From Tilletiopsis washingtonensis (lineage: Eukaryota > Basidiomycota > Exobasidiomycetes > Entylomatales), in the NCBI RefSeq assembly GCF_003144115.1, contig NW_020312017.1, positions 455,448-519,447 on the forward strand: 64,000 nt of DNA, read 5' to 3'. Below, piece by piece: positions 11,922 to 21,959 of this stretch. A program made the position numbers and the translations under genes. Every line of letters starts with the position of its first letter. Within the stretch, counting starts at the first letter, position 1. The notes under the pieces are model-generated. The model was given only the letters and a program-made list of their open reading frames with translations, did not search any database and was not told the DNA's origin.

Positions 11922-13067
11922 TCAATCGTCGTCCTCCTCCTCCGATGTGCCGCTGGCGAGCTCAATGTCGGTGTCGTCTGCAAACCGCTCAGCAGCAGCG
12001 CGCTTAGCGGCGGTGCCCGTGGCAGGCCGAGGAGCCGCGCCAGAGCCCGAGGCCGAGCTACTAGAGCGGGAGCTCACGGCGAGTCGAGGTGCCGAGCCCG
12101 AGCTGTGGCGCGAGGCGGACCGAGGTGCCGTGCCCGCGCCCGAGGCGAGTCGAGGTGCTGAGCCAGAGCGCGAGGCAGAACGGTGCGACGAGCCGCTCGA
12201 GGCGGACGTGGAGCGCATGGCCGAGGCGCTGGAACGCGAGGCAGCGTGCATGGCCGAGCTGCTGGAGCGCGGCGGCGCAGCCTTTGCGCTCTGCGCCGCA
12301 GACTGCCGGCGCTGCTCGGCGGCAGCCTTGGCCCAAGGAGCTGCGTCTGCCTCGGGCGTCGCGGGCACCAGCACCTTGGCCTGCGTGGCCGGAGGGGTCT
12401 GCGGCGCGGCGGTGTCGGACGTCTCGCTCTCGGAGAGCAGCCTCTCCACGACAGACGCATCCGAGCCCTCCTCTTCCTCCTCATCTGCTGCGGCTGCAGC
12501 CTCGGCGGCCAGCTTGTCGTAGCGCGCCTGCTCGTGCTTGAAAAGCGGGATGCGTGCGTGTGCCTCCTCGGCAGGACCGCCCTTGTGGCGGTACAGCTGC
12601 ATCGGCGGCGTCAGCGCAGTCGAGCGCACGCATGCAGACCCGCCCGCACCTTGCCGTCGACGCGCCACGGCGCCTTGTACGCGCCACGCTTGGTCTGCGT
12701 GCGGGTCGAGTGACGACTGCCCGACGGCTCGCGCTCGTCATTCTCCTCGTCGCTGTCGCGGCGTGCGCGCTTCTTGCTGCCTTTGCTGCCCTTGCCCTTT
12801 GCGCCTTTCTTGCGCTTCGATCTCGAGCTCGTCGGCTCCTCCTCGTCGGCGTCGTAGCCGCGCAGCTCCTTGCGGCGGCGTGCAGAGTTGACAGAGGTGC
12901 CGTCGGGGCGGTGCTGCGGCGCGTACGAGATGTGCCTGGCGCAGGCGCACGGAGAGCGCGTCAGCCGGCGCAGCCGAGCGACACCCTCACGGCCACACTC
13001 ACGGCCGTGGGCGCAGGGAGCTGCGCGGCTGAGCCGGCGCCTGGCTGCCGCCGGAGGACGCAGGCAT
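11922..13067 (-). CDS. Unrecognised nuclear-type protein with basic core and Ser/Ala-rich acidic tail
   Basis: I do not recognise the family. Exons 13003-13067, 12650-12935 and 11922-12596 join in frame to give 341 residues starting MPASSGGSQAPAQP. Residues ~20-120 are charged and contain a bipartite-like nuclear signal (SKRKKGAKGKG...KKRARR) between acidic runs. The segment YKAPWRVDGK/LYRHKGGP and the helix IPLFKHEQARYDKLAAEA are the most protein-like parts and may be the conserved core. The second half is a low-complexity Ser/Ala/Arg tract with repeats of the form SAPRLAS, ending in an acidic run SEEEDDD. Both introns have good donors and CTGAC before the acceptor. A chromatin or nucleolar role is only a guess from composition. 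Convergent with CNB1, divergent from the eIF3d gene. Confidence 0.7.
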
Positions 13068-13547
13068 GTGCGAGTGATGGCGCAGAGGGGCAGATGGAGG
13101 TGGCAGGCAGCGGCCAGCGTGCGCGATGCGGGCGTGATCCAGACGTCGTGCCCGCCGCGCGCTCGGACCACGCTTCGGCCCAGCGCGGCCGTCGAGAGCG
13201 GGCCCGCTATCTTCCGCATCGAGGGCAAGCCGCAGCCTGCCGCTCTGAGCGCAAGGCAGGCGCTCTGCGGCCGCCTGCCTGCGTGTTGTGTAGCCCGATT
13301 AGGAGTTAGAGTGCGAGGCGGTGCTGCCCGGACGTGTGAGAGCGGCGTGAGCCAGCACACGCGCCGTGGGAGCAGGCGCGCCCATCACGTGGGCGACTAC
13401 AACCCCGGCTCAAGCTCGGCTTCAGCGGCGGTTGTATTGCCCGCTGCGCTGCACCTCGCACACGCTTTCTTCTCGCGCGGCAGCGCAGCGGCGACACGGA
13501 CAAGGACGCATCGGCCGCCGCCTCGCCTGCTCCCACCACATCACACC
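13068..13547. promoter_or_regulatory. Divergent promoter region with an ATCACGTG E-box upstream of eIF3d
   Basis: The 480-bp gap between divergent starts contains CACGTG at 13386-13391 (context ATCACGTGGG), 157 bp before the eIF3d start. The same core occurs in three other divergent promoters of the window. Such E-boxes are bound by bHLH factors (Cbf1/USF type) in fungi; binding here is inferred. Confidence 0.5.
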
Positions 13548-15656
13548 ATGGCCTCCTTCACCCTGCCCGCGCTCGCAGAGACGCCCGACGCATGGGGCCC
13601 GCCCGCCGAGCCGTCGGGCTCGCACAGCGTGCTGCCGCCCGACTTTGGTGCGTGCCGCGTGTGCACCCCGGTCGTGCCTGGCTAACCTGCTCCTGCAGAG
13701 GGCATCCCCTTCGTGCCCTTCGCCAAGTCCGACAAGATCGGCCGCATCGCCGACTGGAACGCCACGAGCGACAACGCCAGCGTCGCCGGCGACCGCGGGC
13801 GCGGCGGCCGCAGCGGCCGCGGTGGCCGCGACGGCGGCGCACAGAGCTACGGCGCCGGCGCGGCCGCCTCGACGTTCGCCTACTTCCACGGCGACGACGA
13901 GGCCACCTTCTCCGTCGTCGACAACGCCAAGGCGGCGCCGCGCGGCCGTGGCGGTCTGGCGAGCTTCTCGCGCGGCCGCGGCCGCGGCGGTGCCCGTGGC
14001 GGCGCTCGCGGTGCGGCGCCCACACGCGGCGGTGCCCGGGGCACAGGTCGGGGCGGCGTGGCGGCGCGCGGCGGTGCTGCACGGAGGGGCGGCTGGAAGG
14101 ACTGGGACAAGGTGAGTGCAGAGTGGCGAGTGCATGATGCTTGGGAGGCGAGGCATAGGAGCGGCGTAGAGATGCGGGCAAGGACTTGCATCTGTGCACG
14201 CCTTTGCGCCCGCTCTGCCTCTCTACTCGACCCTCTCGCGCACATGGCTGACCCATGTGCAGCCGCAACGCGTGCGTGACCCGTCCGTCGACGTGGGCGC
14301 CGAGTGGGAGCAGCTCGAGGAGATCGACTTCAGCCGCCTCAGCAAGCTGCGTCTCGAGGTGGGCGAGCCGACGGAGATGTGAGTAGCTCTGCCGCCGGCA
14401 CATGCTCTGCAATGCTCACCGCATCCCTTGCAGCTCCGCACACGGCACGCTGTACGAGTACGACCGTGCCTACGACCGCATCTCGTCGGTGCGCTTCGAG
14501 AAGCCGCTGCAGCCGCTCGACCGCGTGCGCTACAACCCCACCACCCACGACGACCCCATCCTCCTCGACGAGGCTGCCAAGCCCGCACAGGCCGGCGCCG
14601 ACGGCACTGCCGCGCCCGTGCGCATCTTCGCCACCGACTCCATCCTTGCGCTGCTCATGACGGCCAACCGCTCGCTCTACCCGTGGGACGTCGTCGTGAC
14701 CGTCGACCCCGTCGGCAACATCTTCCTCGACAAGCGCGACGGCGGCGCCTTTGACTTTGTCTCGGTCAACGAGAACGCCGCCGACCCGCCGCTGGACGCC
14801 AACGAGGCGGCCGCGCTGGCCGACGGCAAGGACGCCAAGAGCGCCACGGCCGTCAACAGCATCAACACGCCGGGCAACCTCAGCCTCGAGGCCACGTTTA
14901 TCAACCAGAACTTCGCCTTCCAGGTCGTCAACGAGAAGAAGAGCAAGCAGCTGCCCGGCGGCCCGAACCCGTTCTACGACGCCGCCGCCGAGACGGACAC
15001 GCTGGCGTCGTGCGGCTACCGCTACCGCAAGTGGGACGTCTCGTCGTCGGCCGACGAGCCCGTCGAGATCTACGTGCGCACGGAGGTCGATGCGCTGCTG
15101 CCGCCGGCGAGCAAGGGCGCCGCGCCGCAGTACATCACCATCAAGACGCTCAACGAGTTCGACTCGCGTGCTCAGGGTGCCGGCGGCGCGCCCGACTGGC
15201 GCTCGAAGCTCGACGCGCAGCGCGGTGCTGTCGTGGCGACCGAGATGAAGAACAACAGCGCCAAGCTGGCTCGCTTCGCTGTGCAGAGCATCCTTGCCGG
15301 TGCCGACAACATGAAGATGGGGTGAGCCTGCTTAATCCGAGCGCAACCACGCAGCCGCTGACACTCCGCTGCGCAGCTACATCTCGCGCGCCAACGCCCG
15401 CGACGCCTCGCGCCATGTCATCCTCGGCACGCAGTGGTATAAGCCGCGCGAGTTTGCCGCCCAGATCAACGTCAACCTCGCCAACGGCTGGGGCATCGTG
15501 CGCACGATTGCCGACCTGGCGCGCAAGGCGACGGCCGAGCCGGGCATGACGAGCAAGTTTGTGCTCATGAAGGACCCGAACAAGCAGGTGCTGCGCTTCT
15601 ACCGCGTGCCCGCGACGTGGGGCACCGAGGACGACGAGGAGCTCGGCGAGGAGTAG
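13548..15656 (+). CDS. EIF3D: Eukaryotic translation initiation factor 3 subunit D
   Basis: eIF3d (Moe1 in fission yeast), the cap-binding-capable subunit of eIF3. Exons: 13548-13647, 13699-14111, 14263-14378, 14434-15321 and 15377-15656, giving 598 residues. Family landmarks: an N-terminal segment with DAWGPP, GIPFVPFAKSDKIGRIADW, an RGG-rich tract (~residues 85-165), then the conserved cap-binding-like core from SAHGTLYEYDRAYDRI through ATDSILALLMTANRSLYPWD, FINQNFAFQVV, GYRYRKWD and LGTQWYKPREFAAQINVNL. The C-terminus is acidic. The family is usually ~550 residues; the excess is mostly the RGG/Ala-rich insert. Start chosen at the first in-frame ATG, with context CACCATGG. Confidence 0.96.
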
Positions 15657-15777
15657 ACGCTGCGACGACGAGTCAGGCACCACTGCTGGCCGCGCCTCTG
15701 TGCTTCTCTATTCGCCCCCACCACCCAAAATGGACCGCCGTTGTCTGATCGTTGAGTTGTGTGCATTGCGTGGCACA

Positions 15778-17217
15778 TCAGTCGGCGGCGCCCAGGCCCG
15801 TGCCGGCGGCGCGGTACCAGCGCACCTCGCCCGACTCGCTCCCGCTGACGAGCATGGCGGTGCTCGGCGGCAGGCCGGCCAGCGGCGGCGTCCACACGCA
15901 CGCCCAGATGCGCGGCCCCTCGCGCAGTGTCGCCACGCATGTGCGCCCGGCACGCGTGTCGTACAGCCGCAGCGCTCCGTCGGTGCTTCTGTGAGAGGCC
16001 AGGGTGTGAGCTAGCTGCGCGTAAAAGACCTAGCAGGGCACGCACGAAGTGGCCAGCAGGGGCCCAGCGCTGGCGCCCGTGACCCAGCCTGGATGCCGCA
16101 AGCAGGCCACCGTGGCACCCGCCGCGATGCCGGCTGCCTCGGCCGGCGCTGCGTCTTGCGCTGCCGCTGCGGAGGCGGCGCTGCGCTCGAGGCTGCGCAC
16201 GTCGTGGATGGTGAGCGTGCGGTCCTCGGAGCAGACGTGCAGATGGTCGCGCTCGGCGCCGACGTGCGGCGCGGAGAAGGAGAGCGAGCGGATGGGCAAT
16301 GCGTGGTCTGTTCGAGCGGTGCAGAAGATCAGACGCCTGCTGTCGGCGAATGCAGCGCACATCTTGGCACGCACCTGCAAACGTCGCCAGCAGACGTCCC
16401 GAGGCGACAGCATGCACCAGCAGGAGGCCGGTGGACGTGCCCGACGCGAGCAGCTCACCGCTCGGGCTCTGTGGCAGCGGGTGTGAGCGAGCTACTGCAG
16501 CGCACGAGAGTGCCTGGCCGCACGTCCTTTGTGCAGCCGACTCACGAATGCCACGCACGTCGCCATCTCCGTCGACGCGCCCTTGCCTCCGCGGCTTGCC
16601 CCTGCCTGCGCGTCTGGTGCATCGCACATGCGCTGCAGCGTTCCAAAGTCTTCCGGCGCAGCACTGCACAGCGCCACACGTGGCCCGGCGCCGACGGCGG
16701 CCAGCAGCGGCTGCGTCGGATGCAGGGCCACGACGTGTGCCTCGAGGTGTGGCGCCAGCGTGGGCACGGCGGCGAGAGCACGCAGCAGCGTCGGCGCATC
16801 CGACGACGACGGCGAGGCGCTCTCGGCGCTTTCCGGCTGTGCCTCGAGGGCTGCGGCGCGCTCGGCCGCCTGGGCGACGGCGGCGAGGTCGAGCTGCCAG
16901 AGCGCCACGCTGCCGTCTGCGGCGACGCTGAGCACGCGCTCGCCGGCGACGGCGACGGCAAAGACGCCAATGCCGCTGCCTGCGCTGCTGCTGCTGCTGC
17001 TGCCTGTATCGCCGTTGCTGCTGCTGGCACCGTTGCTGCTGTGTGCATGTGCAGCCAGACAGGCGGCGCTGCCCGACGGCAGCGGAGCGAGCAGGCGCAG
17101 CTCGCCGGCCGCGCCCGCTGCGAGCACGGCGGTGGGCCCGGCGTCGAGCGGCAGCGGCTGCACGGCCCACACTGGCGCGCCCGGCGGCGAGGCGGCGGCG
17201 AGAAGGTAGGAGGCCAT
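15778..17217 (-). CDS. WD40-repeat protein, Ski8/WDR61-like
   Basis: WD40 beta-propeller protein. Exons 16546-17217, 16375-16468, 16046-16307 and 15778-15988 sum to 412 residues. Visible repeats: GVFAVAVAGERVLSVAADGSVALWQ, SGELLASGTSTGLLLVH, LPIRSLSFS...HLHVCSEDRTLTIHDV, and a last repeat with STDGALRLYDTRAG followed by a C-terminus MLVSGSESGEVRWYRAAGTG. The closing GEVRWYREAG-type motif and the overall order resemble fungal Ski8/Rec14, which serves the cytosolic Ski mRNA-decay complex and meiotic recombination. Assignment within WD40 proteins is moderate. A Ser-run insert (~residues 50-75) is low complexity. Convergent with eIF3d (121 bp between stops), divergent from VPS41. Confidence 0.75.
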
Positions 17218-17613
17218 GCTGCGGAGCAAGGCACTGCTGTGCGGCCGGCGAGTCGATTGCGGATGAGGGTGTGAGGCGAAGCGTGCTGACTTGGCCGCGA
17301 AGAAGAAGCGGCAAGTGGAGCAGCGCGCGCTGTTCCCACGCTGCATCTCGAGGCCCCCGAGCCGCATGCGCCGTCTAGTCTGTGCGCCGTGCACGCCTCG
17401 CTCCCGACCGTCACTCCACTCCACACGCTGCCGCATCCTTCAGCACCGCCTCTCACTCCACTCGCATCGCCGTGGACACCCGCGCGTACCAGTATCTCAC
17501 GTCTGGATCGTCATCCGCAGCCGCCTGCTTGCGAGCCGCCGGCTGCATCGACACTGTCGCCGGCGCGCGTGGCTCTCGGTGCACGCTCTCCCTCGCGCGG
17601 CGCGCCGTCCGCC
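17218..17613. promoter_or_regulatory. Divergent promoter region Ski8-like / VPS41
   Basis: 396 bp between starts if VPS41 begins at 17614. The VPS41 frame stays open upstream to 17389, so a longer N-terminus is possible. The sequence is pyrimidine-rich close to VPS41. No TATA box or E-box seen. Confidence 0.4.
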
Positions 17614-20600
17614 ATGTCGCAGCCAAGCACGCCGCCTCGATCGCCTGCCGCGCCCGCAGAGCCGTCGAGCGACACCTCGCCGCGCGCACTCCTGGCGCAG
17701 ACGGCCCGCCTGGCGGCGCGAGGTGCCATTCCGCACGTTGCCGCCGCCGAGTCGCCGACGCAGGAGCTTACGCCCAGCTCGGCGGCGCTGCCGAGCCCAG
17801 CGCACGATGAGGCAGCGCCCCAGTTGCAATCTCCGCAGCAGCTCGTGCCCTCCGCTCCGGACGCCGATGCGGCGTCCGCTGCGCCGCTCGACGCCGACAG
17901 CGGTGAGGCACCGGGCGACCTCAGCCTCGACGACGGCGTGCATGGCGAGCTCGAGGCCGAGGTGGACGACGATGCCGCATCTGGCTCCGTCTCGCGCTCA
18001 GGCACGCTGCCGCCGCCGGCCGAGGGCGAGAGCAGCGACTCGACTGCCCGCCGTGCGCTCGCACAGCGCACCGCAGAATCCGAGGCGCAGGAGCGCGAGC
18101 GTGTCCAGCGCGAGAAGGAGGCCGTGGACCGGGCGTTGCATGCAGTCGTCGGCAGTGCCATTGGCAAAGGCGACAGCGCCGACGAGCGAAAAGCTCAAGG
18201 TTCTGAAGCGACGGATACCGAAGGAAGACATCCAGAAGGGCTGCCGGGTCACGAGCCGGATGCGCCCGCAGACGACGAGGTGGCAGAAGACACTGAGTCA
18301 GAAGAGGCCGAGGAAGAGCCGCATCTGAAGTACTCGCGGCTCAAGAACGGCGCAGCGGAGGTGCTGCTCAAGGACAGTGCCAGCGCCATGGCTGTCTCCG
18401 ACCGTGTCGTGGTGAGTGCAGACCCTAGTCAGCGTCGTAGTCCGGCGGGCTGAACCTCTGTATCGCAGGCCATGGGCACACATGCCGGCCACGTGCACAT
18501 CCTCGACGAGCAGGGCAACCGCATCGGCGGCTGGAAGGCGCACTCTGCATCAGTGCTCGACCTGCACGTCGACGACTCAAACGAGTTCGTGGGCAGCGCT
18601 GGCATGGATGGTGAGCTCAAGACGCCACGTACAGCCTGAACCGCACGCTGACGCCGCTCAGGCATCGTCTCCATTCGTGGCCTGTCCTCTGCGGAGGTGT
18701 ACAATTTCGATCTCGCGCGACCAGTGCGGAGCTTGGCGCTTGAGCCAAGCTTCGGACGCCGCTCGTCTCGCGCCTTCGTCTGCGGCGGTATGGCGGGCAC
18801 GCTCGTGCTGCGCGAGAAGAGCTGGTTCGGCCATCGCGAGACGGTGCTGCACCAGGGCGAGGGCGCCATCTCGACCATCCAGTGGCGCGGCAACTTGATA
18901 GCCTGGAGCAACGAGAAGGTATGAGCAGCTTCACGCGCATCAGAGTACGCTTGGCTGACGCATGTTCGCAGGGTGTGCGCATCTACGACAACGCCTCGAA
19001 GCAGCGCATCACCTTCATCTCGCCGCCGTCGACCGACGGTCGCGCCGATCTGTTCCGCTGCAGCCTGGTCTGGCAGGATGACGCGACGCTCTTGATCGCG
19101 TGGGCAGACCACATCAAGATCGCGAAAGTCCGCACTCGGAATCGGGGCGCTGGCACTGCAAGCTCGAAGAGCTCAACTTCATCCGCAGGAGCGTCTGCAG
19201 CCATTGCGCAGCTCAGTGCTGCTGCAGGTGGTGCCGCCGCTCAGCTCTACGTCGAGATCACCTCCATCTTCAAGCTCGACTGCATGATCAGCGGCATTGC
19301 GCCGCACGGGCGCGACTATCTCGTTCTCGCGTACATTTCAGCGACAGCCGAGGGCGACGGAGACGCAGAGGCCCAACATCGCCGCAGAGAAGGCTTGCAG
19401 CCCGAGCTGCGCATCATCAGTCACGTCGGCGAGGAGCTCAGCTCCGACGTGCTGAGCCTACAGAATGTGGCGCGCTTCGGATGCAACGACTATCTCCTGG
19501 TGCCGTCGGCCGATGCGGCACTTGCCGGCGCTCGTGCTCTCCAGACGCCCGCCAAGGGCAGTGCGAACGGCACGTCAGCACGCGTAGCCGAACTGGCCGA
19601 CGGAGAATACTTCTACATCGTCTCGCCGCGGGACGTCGTCATTGCGCGACGGCGGGACGCCAAGGACGCAGTGGACTGGCTGCTGGAGAGACAGCGCTAC
19701 GCCGAAGCGCTCGAGCGCATCGACGCCATGTCGCCACCAGCCGTCGTCGCTGCGGGCTTCGACAAGGCTGTCATCGGGCGCAAATACGTCTTCTGGCTGG
19801 TGCAGGAGGCGCGCGAGTACGCCAAGGCGGCGCGCGTCGCCGCCGAGCACCTGGGACTCGACGCGCAGGCCTGGGAGGACCTCGTCTTCCTCTTCGTCGA
19901 GAAGAGCCGACTGGGGACAATCATTCCCTATGTGCCGACGCGCGAGCCTGTTCTGAACGGGCTCGTCTACGACATGATCCTGGCGCACTTCCTGCGCGCT
20001 GACCCTGCCGTGCTGCTATCGACGCTGAAGCGCTGGCCGAACGACATCTACAGCTACTCCGCCGTCGTACTTGCCATCGAGGACCGGCTCGAGCGCGACG
20101 GCAGCGCAGGACTAACAGCCGGCGCCACGGCAAACGGCCCTGTCCTGATGGAGTGCCTCGTCGAGCTCTTTCTCGCCCACCGCCAGCCGGGCCGCGCACT
20201 GCCTTACTTTCTGCGGCTACGACGGCCAGGCGTATTCGATCTCATCCGCGACCACAACCTTTTCACCGCGGTGCAGGACCAAGCACTGCTTCTCGTGCAG
20301 TTCGAGGAGGAGCTCGACGAGCCCAAGGCGCCCACCAGCTCGCAAGCTACGCTACGCCCGCCTGCGATGGCACGTCGCACGACCTCCTTCCGCGCCTCCC
20401 ACGTTGAGCCGGTGTCCAGCAAGCACGGCGCAGCGATCGACCTTCTCGTTGACCACACGCATTCCATCCCGGTACGTCAAGGGCGCAGCTCTCGTCGCGC
20501 TCTCAAGCTCACATCGCTATGCAGATCCACCGCGTCGTCGCGCAGCTCAGCGAGTCGCCGCGCCACCTGCACAAGTACCTCGACGCCCTCTTCGACCGGG

Positions 20601-21865
20601 ATCCGCAGCTCACCGTCGAGTTCTCGAACATCCAAGTGCGTACGCCCGCCGAGCTGTCTCGGTCTCTTGCTGACGCTGCCGAACTCCAGGTCAAGCTGTA
20701 CGCCGATTACGACTACGAGAAGCTGATGCCGTATCTGCGTGCCATGAGCAGCTACTACTCGTTCGAGGACGTGAGTAGCAGGCGTTGTCGAGCGCCGCAC
20801 ATAGCTGACGCAGGATGCACAGGCGTACAACGTCTGCAAGGAGCGAGATCTGGTGCCGGAGATGGTCTTCCTGCTGGGCCGCGTCGGCGACAACAAGAAG
20901 GCGCTGAACCTCATCATCTCGCGGCTTGGCGATGTCGAACGGGTGAGCCGCGCCGAAGCGCGTTCACCTGCCGCCCCGCTGACCCTGTCCGTCCCGCCAG
21001 GCGATCGACTTCGCCAAGGAGCAGAACGACGACGAGCTCTGGGAGGATCTGCTCAAGTACTCGGAGACCAAGCCTGGTGAGACACGCAGGTCGCACGTCC
21101 TCTCGCGCCATGCTCACGCCATTGCAGCTTTCATCCGTGGCCTGCTCGAGAACGTCGGCGCCGAGATCGACCCGATCCGGCTCATCCGCCGCATCAAGAA
21201 CGGCCTCGAGATTCCAGGCCTCAAGCCGGCGCTCATCAAGATCCTGTCGGACTTCAACCTGCAGGTGAGCATCCAGCGAGCGCCCTTCGACTCAACCCTT
21301 CTGACGCGTCGCAGATCTCGCTCTTGGAGGGCTCTGCCGCGATCCTCTACCACGACGGACGCAACCTGTCGCACGACTTGCACGTTTGCCAGACGCAGGC
21401 TCACTACTGTGACGGTGAGTTTGGACGCTCTCGCCGCGACGCACGCACTGACGACTGCCCTTTGCTGCAGACCGCTCCGTCTGCTCAGCATGCAGCGAGC
21501 CGCTTTTCACCCAGCCGCTCGACACATTCAGCGCTGCGCGCGCACGCCCGGCGCCGGGCGTCTTCTTCCTGTGCCGGCACGCCTTCCACCTCACCTGCCT
21601 CGTGCCCGCCGCAAACGTGCCGCGAGCAACGGCCAAGTTGCCAGGCGCAGGCAACGCGCCACTGCCGCCGCTGTCGCTCAGTGCCACCCAGGCGTACGCC
21701 AAGGCGGGCGCCGTGGGTGCCGACAGCATCTACGGGCCCGCTCGCCGCGCCGACGAAGCCGCAGCAGCGCTGACGCGCAAGATGACCTACAAGGCACGCC
21801 TGCGCGTCGTCCTGCGTGCCGGCTGTCCGGAGTGCCGGCGCAAGAACTCGGAACGCTTCGCATGA
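17614..21865 (+). CDS. VPS41: HOPS complex subunit Vps41
   Basis: Vacuolar tethering (HOPS) subunit that binds the Rab7/Ypt7 GTPase and drives fusion at the vacuole. Eleven exons: 17614-18411, 18469-18610, 18662-18918, 18972-20471, 20525-20635, 20690-20770, 20814 (or 20823)-20942, 21001-21076, 21128-21264, 21315-21414 and 21471-21865; about 1241 residues. Order: a ~265-residue Ser/Ala/acidic disordered N-terminus; a WD40-like propeller (AMGTHAGHVHILDEQGN..., KGVRIYDNASKQRITF); an alpha-solenoid (YAEALERID, VVLAIEDRLERDG, NKKALNLIISRLGDVER); and a C-terminal RING-H2 (CSACSEPLF...CRHAFHLTCL...CPEC). The start at MSQPSTPPR is chosen for its context; an upstream in-frame ATG exists at 17389. Exon 7 has two possible acceptors nine bases apart. 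Confidence 0.93.
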
Positions 21866-21959
21866 TGGCCCGCGCATCTTCGTCATCTTCGTCATCGACA
21901 CCTCCTACAGACACACAGCACGACTCTCTTCACCCGCATCTGTATTCTACCCGCATATC

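Noticed and set aside
16093-17274. 393-codon plus-strand frame over the WD40 gene
   Set aside because: It overlaps clear WD40 repeats on the other strand, has cysteine/arginine-rich noise composition and no domain.
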